From assembly GCA_022511045.1 (NCBI GenBank), contig JAFLSF010000014.1, positions 1-44,038 of the forward strand: a stretch of 44,038 nucleotides of DNA, in the 5' to 3' direction. The translations under genes and the position numbers were made by a program. A model generated the notes under the pieces. The model worked only from the letters and a program-made list of their open reading frames with translations, did no database searches and was not told the origin of the DNA. Of this stretch, positions 34,563 through 42,248 are shown piece by piece. The DNA comes from Prevotella sp. Its GTDB lineage: Bacteria > Bacteroidota > Bacteroidia > Bacteroidales > Bacteroidaceae. Within the stretch, counting starts at the first letter, position 1; every line of letters starts with the position of its first letter.

Positions 34563-35738
34563 ATGGATTTGTCTTTTCGACATAAAAGCCCATTCTATCT
34601 TTACACAGCCCTTTGGCTGATATATCTCTTGCAGGGTGTGATTTTTGGCGGTGAGACCATTATTGCCAAATTGCTGCTGGTCGTGCTGTTGGCCTGGTCA
34701 GCCTGTCACTTTCTGCATGCCGCCACTCACCACATGCCAAGCCCTCTGGCAGTGTTAACAATCTTATTGGTGTCGTACGTGTTGTATGGCTTGGTGCCAA
34801 TTGTCAACAACGAGGTTGGGCATATAGGTTTGGACAGGGTAAGTGTTCCTCCTTTCAGCTACATGAAAGCGGCACTAAGCTCCATTCTCCCAGCCTACAC
34901 GTATTATCATTTTGCCAAGAGAGGAATGATAAATGGTCGGGATATACGAGTTCTTGCAGTGGTATTTCTGCCCCTCATCATCCTTGACTATTACCACAAT
35001 GAGCAGCAGATACTCGCAAAGGCCTTGTCGGAAGGGATAGACCGCGAGGAGATTACAAACAATGTGGGGTATGAGTTTCTATGTTTGTTCCCTTACCTCT
35101 ATTTTTTGAAGCGGAAATATGCACTGCCGTTTATGGTATGTCTCGTAGTATTCCTGCTTATGGCCATGAAACGCGGAGCGATTCTTATAGGGACACTGTG
35201 TACTATATTATATTTGTATAATTGGCTGCGGTATGCAAAAAGACAGACCAAGATATACGCATTTGCGGGCATAATAGCCATCGCAATTGGTATCGGCCTT
35301 TTTGTGTCAGATATGTATGAGAACAGTCCTTACTTTCAGCACCGTATCGAAAGTACGCTTGAAGGCAACACAAGTGGTCGTGACGAAATTGTTTCGCACC
35401 TGTTAGACGAATATACCAACAAAGGTAGTACGGTAAATCTTTTATTTGGTTTTGGGGCAAACGGTACGCTGAAGCATGGCGGCAGATATGCACATAGCGA
35501 CTGGGTGGAGATGCTCATAGACCAGGGAGCGATAGGAGTATTCATCCTGCTCTCCTTTTACGTTTCGTTGTTCTTGTTCCTGTGTAGGACACGTCGGCGT
35601 AATGCTGTGAAGAATGCCGCCCTTATGCTTTTCATCATCATGTCTGCCAAGACCGTCTTTTCAATGTCAATATGTGCCATGCTTCCGTATACCACGCTAC
35701 TGTTGGGGTATAGCATATGGCAGATATCAAAGAAATAG
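34563..35738 (+). CDS. O-antigen/capsule polymerase or ligase-like membrane protein (Wzy/WaaL-like)
   Basis: A 391-residue protein with about 10-12 membrane segments and a large central periplasmic loop (residues about 245-315: SPYFQHRIESTLEGNTSGRDEIVSHLLDEY). The loop ends in HSDWVEMLIDQGAIGVFILLSFY, the 'H.....L...G..G' pattern of O-antigen polymerase/ligase family proteins. In a locus with a flippase and an initiating transferase, polymerisation of the repeat unit (Wzy) is the likely role. Sequence conservation in this family is low, so the assignment is by topology and context. Confidence 0.78.
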   Translation: MDLSFRHKSPFYLYTALWLIYLLQGVIFGGETIIAKLLLVVLLAWSACHFLHAATHHMPSPLAVLTILLVSYVLYGLVPIVNNEVGHIGLDRVSVPPFSYMKAALSSILPAYTYYHFAKRGMINGRDIRVLAVVFLPLIILDYYHNEQQILAKALSEGIDREEITNNVGYEFLCLFPYLYFLKRKYALPFMVCLVVFLLMAMKRGAILIGTLCTILYLYNWLRYAKRQTKIYAFAGIIAIAIGIGLFVSDMYENSPYFQHRIESTLEGNTSGRDEIVSHLLDEYTNKGSTVNLLFGFGANGTLKHGGRYAHSDWVEMLIDQGAIGVFILLSFYVSLFLFLCRTRRRNAVKNAALMLFIIMSAKTVFSMSICAMLPYTTLLLGYSIWQISKK

Positions 35739-35785
35739 AAATAGTATGGGAATAATTCCATTTTTCATTTTTAAGGAATTAAATC

Positions 35786-36955
35786 ATGCATATTTGTGTA
35801 ATTAGTGAAGGATATCCATATAAAACATATATGAGTTATCCTTTTGTCAAACAATTATGTGTTGCATTGACAGATCAAGGAGTAAGGATAACGGTAATAG
35901 TCCCTCAAAGTATTACCAAATGTCTTATTCGCCGTATTCCCATAGCTCCACGAATTCGAATGGAGAGAACTATTGGAGGTGAGGAAATACGGATATATTC
36001 GCCGTATGTTCTCAGTTTTGGTAATCTTGGCTATAAATTAGGTTTATATAAATATTTTAGAAAACTTCGCTCACGGGTAATAAGTTCCATTATAAAATCA
36101 ATGGCAAAGAAACCAGACGTTATTTATGGACACTTTTGGCATTCGGCATATGATGGATATGATATAGCCAGAGCTATGGATATACCGTTATTTGTGGCAT
36201 CAGGTGAGTCTATAATAACACTACATAAGAAAGTAGATGTTGGCAAAATACATGATTTTATTGAATATGTATCTGGAGTTATTTGTGTCTCAACGAAAAA
36301 CAAAAGAGAAAGTATTGCGGCTGGTCTCACGTCAGAGAATAAGTGTGTGGTAATTCCCAATGCCATAGATGCTTCCTTATTTTATAAAAAAGACAAATGC
36401 CAACTTCGTGAAAAATTCGGTTTTTCTAATACAGATTTTATAGTAGCGTTTGTGGGAGGCTTCATCCTACGCAAAGGTCCTACGCGGATTGCACAAGCTA
36501 TTTCTATGCTGAATGATTCAGATGTCAAGGTGTTATTCTTTGGAAAACCAATGACTAATGATAAGTCTAATATCCCCGAATGTCCTGGAATACTATTCAG
36601 AGGACCAGTACCTCATGACCAGCTATCCGACTATCTGAACTGTGCGGATGTTTTTGTTATGCCAACATTACACGAAGGATGTTGCAATGCAAATATCGAA
36701 GCGATGGCTTGTGGCCTACCTGTAATATCCTCTGATTTGGATTTTAATTATGATATATTAGACGAGTCCTGCGCTATACTAATTGATCCTATGGATGTCA
36801 ATGCGATAGCAGATAGCATACGGTATTTAAAGAATAACCCAAAAAGATTAAAAGAATTGTCTTTAAATGCGGTTAGTAAGTCGCAGGACATGAAGATTGA
36901 AAATAGGGCAAAAAGAATTATAGATTTCATATTGCAAAAACAACAAGAAAGATAA
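35786..36955 (+). CDS. Glycosyltransferase family 4
   Basis: A 389-residue GT-B fold retaining glycosyltransferase. The N-terminal acceptor domain starts MHICVISEGYPY. The C-terminal donor domain contains FVGGFILRKGPTRIAQAI, LFRGPVPHDQLSDYLNCADVFVMPTLHEGC and NIEAMACGLPVISSD, including the E-x7-E-type motif of GT4. It adds one sugar of the repeat unit at the cytoplasmic face; donor and acceptor cannot be read. The gene is visibly more A/T-rich than the flanking polymerase and sugar-transferase genes. Confidence 0.92.
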   Translation: MHICVISEGYPYKTYMSYPFVKQLCVALTDQGVRITVIVPQSITKCLIRRIPIAPRIRMERTIGGEEIRIYSPYVLSFGNLGYKLGLYKYFRKLRSRVISSIIKSMAKKPDVIYGHFWHSAYDGYDIARAMDIPLFVASGESIITLHKKVDVGKIHDFIEYVSGVICVSTKNKRESIAAGLTSENKCVVIPNAIDASLFYKKDKCQLREKFGFSNTDFIVAFVGGFILRKGPTRIAQAISMLNDSDVKVLFFGKPMTNDKSNIPECPGILFRGPVPHDQLSDYLNCADVFVMPTLHEGCCNANIEAMACGLPVISSDLDFNYDILDESCAILIDPMDVNAIADSIRYLKNNPKRLKELSLNAVSKSQDMKIENRAKRIIDFILQKQQER

Positions 36956-37007
36956 CGCCTGATAGTTCTGGTAGGAAACTCTAAAGATAAACGTTAAAAA
37001 TATTATT

Positions 37008-38279
37008 ATGTTAGATGACATTAGAATTTGCGTAATCGGTTTAGGTTACGTGGGCTTGCCGTTGGCACGCCTATTTTCGACAAAGTACAAGACGATAGGA
37101 TTCGATATGAATCAAGCTCGCGTGGATGCACTAAATCGTGGGTACGATGCTACATTGGAGGTTTCTGATACCCTTTTACAAGAGGCTATCAGCAAATATG
37201 GCTTTGTCTGTACAACGGACTTGGAACAGATTCGCAATTGCAATTTCTATGTTGTTGCTGTACCAACTCCAGTAGATGAGAACAACCGCCCAGACTTGAA
37301 GCCTCTATGGGGTGCAAGCGAAACGGTGGGCAAGGTTATAGAAAAAGGTGATATTGTGGTTTATGAATCGACTGTCTATCCTGGAGTTACAGAGGAGGAG
37401 TGCCTTCCTGTTGTAGAAAAAGTTTCTGGTTTGAAATTTAACATAGACTTCTTCGCAGGTTATTCGCCTGAGCGAATCAATCCTGGTGATAAGTTGCATA
37501 CGGTTGAAAAAATTAAAAAGGTAACCTCTGGCAGTACTCCAGAGATTGCCGACATCGTGGATGGGGTATATAATTCTGTTCTGGTAAATGGTACTCACAA
37601 GGCACCAAGTATTAAAGTGGCCGAGGCATCAAAGATCATTGAGAATTCGCAGCGTGATGTAAATATCGCTTTCATGAACGAACTGGCAAAAATATTTAAT
37701 GCAATGGGTATTGATACTCATGATGTGATTGAGGCTGCTTCGTCCAAATGGAATTTTATTAAACTTAGCCCAGGCCTTGTGGGTGGTCATTGCATCTCGG
37801 TAGATCCTTATTATTTGATTCAGAAGGCACAGGTTTATGGTGTATTACCCCGTATAATGAGTAATGCTCGCAGATTAAATGATGGTATGGGCGACTATGT
37901 GGCAAATCAGACTATAAAACTAATGAATATGAGGGGGGTAATAGTTAAAAATTCTCATATTCTTATTCTCGGAATTACATTTAAAGAAAATTGTCCAGAT
38001 ATTCGTAATACGAAAGTTGTGGATATTTACCATACATTAAAGGAGTACACACCTAATATCATAGTATATGACCCTTGGGCTGATGCTGAGCATGTTCGTG
38101 CTGAATATGGGATAGGAATAACAAATAGTCTATCCAATCAGAAATTCGATGCTATCATTCTTGCAGTAGCGCATAGAGAGTTCTTGGAAATGGACATCAA
38201 GGCGCTGTGCCAACCAAATGGTGTGATATATGATGTAAAGGGAATACTTCCTCGAGATATTATAGATGGAAGATTATAA
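37008..38279 (+). CDS. Nucleotide-sugar dehydrogenase (UDP-HexNAc 6-dehydrogenase, TviB/WbpA-type)
   Basis: A 423-residue UDP-glucose/GDP-mannose dehydrogenase family enzyme. It has an N-terminal NAD-binding GLGYVGLPLA, the VPTPVDENNRPDL segment, YSPERINPGD, and the catalytic Cys262 in LVGGHCISVDPYYL; the C-terminal domain has LGITFKENCPDIRNTKVVD. By motif it is close to the enzymes that oxidise UDP-N-acetylhexosamines to uronic acids (TviB, WbpA), so the capsule probably contains an acidic amino sugar. A run of six G at 37933-37938 lies in the gene (Met-Arg-Gly codons) but is shorter than the G8-9 tracts elsewhere. Confidence 0.93.
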   Translation: MLDDIRICVIGLGYVGLPLARLFSTKYKTIGFDMNQARVDALNRGYDATLEVSDTLLQEAISKYGFVCTTDLEQIRNCNFYVVAVPTPVDENNRPDLKPLWGASETVGKVIEKGDIVVYESTVYPGVTEEECLPVVEKVSGLKFNIDFFAGYSPERINPGDKLHTVEKIKKVTSGSTPEIADIVDGVYNSVLVNGTHKAPSIKVAEASKIIENSQRDVNIAFMNELAKIFNAMGIDTHDVIEAASSKWNFIKLSPGLVGGHCISVDPYYLIQKAQVYGVLPRIMSNARRLNDGMGDYVANQTIKLMNMRGVIVKNSHILILGITFKENCPDIRNTKVVDIYHTLKEYTPNIIVYDPWADAEHVRAEYGIGITNSLSNQKFDAIILAVAHREFLEMDIKALCQPNGVIYDVKGILPRDIIDGRL

Positions 38280-38284
38280 TTGAT

Positions 38285-39403
38285 ATGAAAGTACTTCACA
38301 TTTGCAGTGATTATATAGGTAGTAAAGTGCACTGTGGACTTTATGAGAAACTTGACAGCCTTAAATTAGAGCAAACAATATATACCTATTTTCATAATAC
38401 AAATAAAATAGGGAGAAATAGGTTCGAATCATCACACACAACATTTTATTATAGACCAGTACTCAAATGGTATCATAGGGTGTTATTCCACCTAAAAATC
38501 AGAATAGTATATCGGGATATACGTAATAATCTTGATATACATTCACACAATCTGACACATGCCACAACATTATTTAGTGATGGTGCTGTCGCATATCAAA
38601 TATATAAGAATTTCAATATACCTTATGTAGTTGCAGTTAGGAGTACAGACATCAACGCATTTCTTGCTTATGCTCCACATACATGGTGCATGGGGCTAAA
38701 AATTCTCAAACATGCAGAAAAGATTATATTCATATCTCCTGCTCTGATGGAGAATTTTTGTAAACATAAGTTAATACGATACGTGTTACCAAATATACGT
38801 GATAAGTTTATAGTTCAGCTTAATGGAGTGGATGATTATTGGTTAGAGCATGTACAACTAACACCAAGAGAAACAAATCATAATATCATATATGTTGGGA
38901 GATTTGACTCAAATAAGAATGTTGTCCGACTTGTCTGCTCTGTTTTGAAGATAAAAGAGCGATACTCCGATATTAAACTACATCTTGTAGGTGGTGATGG
39001 TTCACAACATAAGAAAATACAGGAGCTGATCCAGCAAAATCCTGACACATTGATTTATCATGGCAAGGTACATGACAAGAATGTGCTCCGACATTTATAT
39101 AGTCAGTGTAGCATTTTTGCTATGCCGTCTATCCATGAAACTTTTGGATTAGTTTACATTGAGGCATTGTCGCAGAATCTTAAAGTGTTGTATTCAAAGG
39201 GACAGGGAATTGATGGACTATTTAATCAGCAAGTTGGCGAATCTGTAAATCCGCGCTCTATTTCCAATATAAGAAAAGCATTGATAAGATTACTTGATAC
39301 CGATCAAGCATATTCCTCTCATGAAGTTGTGGATTTTAGACAATTTAATTGGGATAATATTGCTAAACGGTATATTGATATAGTATATTCTCAAACAAAT
39401 TGA
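38285..39403 (+). CDS. Glycosyltransferase family 4
   Basis: A 372-residue GT4-type enzyme starting 5 nt after the dehydrogenase stop. The donor domain has QLNGVDDYW, NIIYVGRFDSNKNVVRLV, LHLVGGDGS, and FAMPSIHETFGLVYIEALSQNL (E-x7-E-like). It is strongly A/T-rich, suggesting recent acquisition with its neighbours. It is presumably responsible for one linkage of the repeat unit; the specificity is unknown. Confidence 0.9.
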   Translation: MKVLHICSDYIGSKVHCGLYEKLDSLKLEQTIYTYFHNTNKIGRNRFESSHTTFYYRPVLKWYHRVLFHLKIRIVYRDIRNNLDIHSHNLTHATTLFSDGAVAYQIYKNFNIPYVVAVRSTDINAFLAYAPHTWCMGLKILKHAEKIIFISPALMENFCKHKLIRYVLPNIRDKFIVQLNGVDDYWLEHVQLTPRETNHNIIYVGRFDSNKNVVRLVCSVLKIKERYSDIKLHLVGGDGSQHKKIQELIQQNPDTLIYHGKVHDKNVLRHLYSQCSIFAMPSIHETFGLVYIEALSQNLKVLYSKGQGIDGLFNQQVGESVNPRSISNIRKALIRLLDTDQAYSSHEVVDFRQFNWDNIAKRYIDIVYSQTN

Positions 39404-39439
39404 TTATAGGATTCTTATTGTCATTTAAAAAACGTTAGT

Positions 39440-40324
39440 ATGAAGATAGTTCACATTATAGGCGGATTGGGTAATCAGATGTTTCAATATGCCTTACTTG
39501 TTGCATTGCGAGAGCATTTCGGCCAACCAATTTTAGCAGATATATCATCTTTTAACGGATACAAGTTGCATAACGGATTTGAACTGACCAACATATTCGG
39601 CATATCTCCTGTATTGGCAACTAAACAAGATATTCGTAAGTTGACATGGTATGCTCCGACCTACAAGATTCAGCGAATCCTGAGACAGATTTTACCTCAA
39701 AAAAAGACGGAATGTATTGAATCTAAAAAGGGGGATTATGTTGAGGATATGTTTACCAATCAAGGTGACAGATATTATGAAGGATATTGGCAGACATACA
39801 AATATTTTGATAAGTATTACGATATTATCTGTAGGGAGTTCACATTTCCCGAGAACAAATTGAGTGAGCAAAACAAGAATTTAGCCTGTCGCATTAAGAA
39901 TGATCCGATTTTATGGGTAAGTGTGCATGTCCGTAGAGGAGATTATCTCGGGAATAAACGATTTGGCAATATTTGTGATGCAAACTATTATATTTCTGCA
40001 ATTGAGAAAATCAAGCAACTACGGGGGAATAAGAAACTGCATTTCTTGATTTTATCAAATGGCATAGCATGGTGTCGTGACAATCTGCAAATGGCCCTTA
40101 CAGATTCTCCTCATGAATTTGTAGACTGGAATACAGGAGTGGATTCGTATGTGGACATATACCTAATGACCCTTTGCTCCTCTAATATTATTGCCAATAG
40201 TTCTTTTAGCTGGTGGGGGGGGTATTTAAATCGCAATTCCCAGAAAATAGTCATTGCCCCCAGAAAATGGACCAATGATATTGTGGCAGTGAAACGGCAA
40301 CTGCCAGACTGGATTTTAGTTTGA
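39440..40324 (+). CDS. Glycosyltransferase family 11 (alpha-1,2-fucosyltransferase-like)
   Basis: A 294-residue GT11 protein. Motifs are GGLGNQMFQYA at residues 8-18, the donor-binding HVRRGD at 163-168, and the C-terminal SSFSWWGGYL at about 254-263, where most GT11 proteins have a similar WWG segment. The family transfers L-fucose (sometimes L-galactose) from GDP-sugar in alpha-1,2 linkage. W259-Gly-Gly is encoded by a run of eight G (40215-40222). Loss of one G stops the protein two codons later, removing the last 30 or so residues, including part of the conserved motif. Confidence 0.92.
   Translation: MKIVHIIGGLGNQMFQYALLVALREHFGQPILADISSFNGYKLHNGFELTNIFGISPVLATKQDIRKLTWYAPTYKIQRILRQILPQKKTECIESKKGDYVEDMFTNQGDRYYEGYWQTYKYFDKYYDIICREFTFPENKLSEQNKNLACRIKNDPILWVSVHVRRGDYLGNKRFGNICDANYYISAIEKIKQLRGNKKLHFLILSNGIAWCRDNLQMALTDSPHEFVDWNTGVDSYVDIYLMTLCSSNIIANSSFSWWGGYLNRNSQKIVIAPRKWTNDIVAVKRQLPDWILV
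40215..40222 (+). repeat. G8 tract in the GT11 gene
   Basis: Eight G within TGG GGG GGG of the conserved SFSWWGG motif. With seven G, the frame meets TAA two codons on; with nine it runs out of frame to a TGA about 20 codons later. Confidence 0.8.
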
Positions 40325-40349
40325 TAATAAAACTTAAATATTTCATAAC

Positions 40350-40457
40350 ATGATACGATTAGCCAATAAACAAGACTTACCTGCAATCTGCAAAGTTCAC
40401 AGCGCTTGCTTTCCTCATAGTTTTTCTACTCAGATTCATAAATATCAGACATCTTGA
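40350..40457 (+). pseudogene. N-terminal remnant of a GNAT acetyltransferase
   Basis: ATG at 40350 opens a 35-codon frame reading MIRLANKQDLPAICKVHSACFPHSF before a stop at 40455. This is a typical GNAT N-terminus (A-x-x-x-D-L-P-A-I with H-x-x-C/A-F-P), cut off before the acetyl-CoA site. Confidence 0.55.
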
Positions 40458-40590
40458 TGGGAATATAGACGTTGAAGTCCAGATGAAAGCTATAGAGCGA
40501 TTAAACATTATTTATTCTTGGGAAGAAGCTGCACGAATGACAAATATTATATACAGAAATTGTATAACTACTATTGTAGAAGTAGGATAA
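40456..40590 (+). pseudogene. Probable C-terminal remnant of a glycosyltransferase
   Basis: In a different frame from the GNAT remnant, 44 codons read DGNIDVEVQMKAIERLNIIYSWEEAARMTNIIYRN and end at a TAA. The 'Y-S-W-E-x-x-A-x-x-x-x-x-I-Y' pattern is the usual end of GT4 glycosyltransferases. There is no start and no donor domain. It directly follows the GNAT fragment. Confidence 0.45.
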
Positions 40591-40610
40591 AGAAATAGTA
40601 ATACGATTCA

Positions 40611-41114
40611 ATGAAACTATTAACTGCGATTTACCGATTACGCCACAGAGATATACAAGATGATAATATACCATATTATTGGAAGTATCCTCTTTGGACA
40701 GTGATATGCAAGCCTATACGTAAATTTTTCTCAGCTGTTGTTATTCCTACTATCCCATTTAATAATATCCGTATCTGGGGATATAGAATATGTGGATATA
40801 AAATTGGGGGGGGTACTTTCATTGGTATGAGATGTTATCTTGATGACTTATGCTACGACTTGATAGAGATTGGAAATAATGTGACAATTTCATACGGAGT
40901 TTACTTTGCATGTCACGGTAGAAAACAGGGACATAACAAACTCGTTATACGGGATGGAGCATACATCGGAATGGGAGCAACGATCATAGCGAAAACTGAT
41001 ATAGAGATTGGAAGAAAAGCAGTGATAGGAGCACGTACGTTGGTTAATAAAAGTGTGCCTGCAGGTAAGACGGCGGTTGGTATTCCTTGTCACATCCTTG
41101 AAAGTAAACAATAA
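40611..41114 (+). CDS. Hexapeptide-repeat acetyltransferase
   Basis: A 167-residue left-handed beta-helix acyltransferase (maltose/serine acetyltransferase-like). The hexapeptide pattern is clear from GYRICGYKIGGGTFIGMRCYL through IEIGNNVTISYGVYFACHG, LVIRDGAYIGMGATIIAKTDIEIGRKAVIGARTLV to VPAGKTAVGIPCHIL; the active His lies in ACHGRKQGHN. It would O- or N-acetylate a sugar of the capsule. The Gly-Gly-Gly at about residues 66-68 is encoded by eight G followed by T. Single-base slippage leads to a stop within about 6-12 codons. Confidence 0.9.
   Translation: MKLLTAIYRLRHRDIQDDNIPYYWKYPLWTVICKPIRKFFSAVVIPTIPFNNIRIWGYRICGYKIGGGTFIGMRCYLDDLCYDLIEIGNNVTISYGVYFACHGRKQGHNKLVIRDGAYIGMGATIIAKTDIEIGRKAVIGARTLVNKSVPAGKTAVGIPCHILESKQ
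40806..40813 (+). repeat. G8 tract in the hexapeptide acetyltransferase gene
   Basis: GGG GGG GGT codes for Gly-Gly-Gly. A shift in either direction truncates the protein before most of its beta-helix and active site. Confidence 0.8.
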
Positions 41115-41118
41115 TTTG

Positions 41119-41904
41119 ATGAAAGATTCTGGTTTAGCATCTATTATTACTCCCTCGTACAACACGGCTGGATATATCCCTGAGACCATCGAATCGGTAT
41201 TAGTACAGACCTATCCAAATTGGGAATTGATAATCGTCGATGATTGCTCTACAGACAATACAGATGAGATAGTTACCCAATATTTTGTCAAAGATGCGCG
41301 TATTCGCTATATAAGAAATAAAAAGAATAGCGGAGCGGCCTACAGTCGTAACCGTGCATTGAGAGAAGCACAAGGTCGCTGGGTTGCATTCCTTGACAGT
41401 GATGACTTATGGGAGCCAGAGAAACTAGAGAAACAAATACGTTTTATGGAAGAGAATAATTATGCTTTCTCTTATACCAATTATCTTGAGATAGACAAAG
41501 ATTCTAAGACAACGGGAAAAATAGTCAGTGGCCCAAAGCGCATAACAAAGATAGGAATGTTTGCATTTTGCTGGCCTGGATGCCTGACGGTGATGTATGA
41601 TGTTCAGAAAGTAGGACTTGTTCAAATTGCAAATATCAAAAAGAACAATGACTATGCCATGTGGCTGAAAGCCTGCAAAAGAGCAGATTGCTATTTATTA
41701 GATGATTGTTTGGCAAGGTATCGTCGTGGTCGAAATGGTAGCATCAGTACACATGGATATATAACTCTGATTAAATGGCATTATAAACTATTCCATGAAG
41801 CAGAGAAAATGAATATTTTTTTTTCTGTTTTAATAGCTGGTGCTAATTTAGTATGCGGAGTATATAAAAAAATAAAATATGTTAAAAGGACTCACAACTG
41901 GTAA
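41119..41904 (+). CDS. Glycosyltransferase family 2
   Basis: A 261-residue GT-A inverting glycosyltransferase. It begins ASIITPSYNTAGYIPETIESVLVQTYPNWELIIVDDCSTDNT, followed by RNRALREAQGRWVAFLDSDDLWEPEKLEKQI, where DSDD is the metal-binding DXD region. The C-terminus is a short amphipathic/hydrophobic stretch. The start at 41119 is chosen because the family begins at the first strand; an ATG at 41053 lies inside the acetyltransferase gene. It starts 4 nt after that gene's stop. Confidence 0.92.
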   Translation: MKDSGLASIITPSYNTAGYIPETIESVLVQTYPNWELIIVDDCSTDNTDEIVTQYFVKDARIRYIRNKKNSGAAYSRNRALREAQGRWVAFLDSDDLWEPEKLEKQIRFMEENNYAFSYTNYLEIDKDSKTTGKIVSGPKRITKIGMFAFCWPGCLTVMYDVQKVGLVQIANIKKNNDYAMWLKACKRADCYLLDDCLARYRRGRNGSISTHGYITLIKWHYKLFHEAEKMNIFFSVLIAGANLVCGVYKKIKYVKRTHNW

Positions 41905-41943
41905 GTCTCCGATTTTCCATTAACGAATCTGGGGTTTATCACC

Positions 41944-42119
41944 AGTGAATCGTACTTTCATCGCCGATAAACCGTACTTTCGCTGGCAATGAATCGGCAC
42001 TTTGTTGCTGACGAGAATACGGCTCGTCAATAGTGCGGAGTATGCGTACCGATAGTGGGGACTATCCACGCTTGCAGTGCGGACTATTCGCACCAAGCAC
42101 GTGGACTATGCACAAACAC
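41944..42119. repeat. Degenerate 22-bp-periodic tandem array 4 (eight units)
   Basis: Eight contiguous 22-bp units start at 41944, 41966, 41988, 42010, 42032, 42054, 42076 and 42098. The first two share CCGTACTTTC/TCGTACTTTC at the same offset. The last four share AGTG(C/G)GGA(C/G)TAT or a close variant (GTGGACTAT). The array lies in a 344-bp gene-free stretch (41905-42248) between the GT2 and nucleotidyltransferase genes; the remaining 42120-42248 is A/T-rich with no clear promoter. It shares 11-12-mers with arrays 1 and 3. Confidence 0.75.
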
Positions 42120-42248
42120 ACCCTTGCGTATCGTTTATCCTTTTATTCCCCTTATCCACCCGTCAATCTTTGGCAGTCAAATTGATAACAGGTAACAGGC
42201 CAAAGAAACTAATATAAAGAAAAAGAAAGCCAAGTTTATCTTTTACAG

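Noticed and set aside
37933..37938. G6 run in the nucleotide-sugar dehydrogenase as a contingency tract
   Set aside because: Six G is below the length at which slippage is usually important; kept only as a note in the gene entry.
41816..41824. T9 run in the GT2 gene as another slippage site
   Set aside because: Poly-T/A runs of this size are common in A/T-rich genes, and it lies near the C-terminus; there is no special signal compared with the G tracts.
41944..42119. Possible CRISPR array
   Set aside because: Units are directly contiguous at 22 bp and degenerate; there is no alternation of identical repeats with unique spacers and no cas gene in the window.
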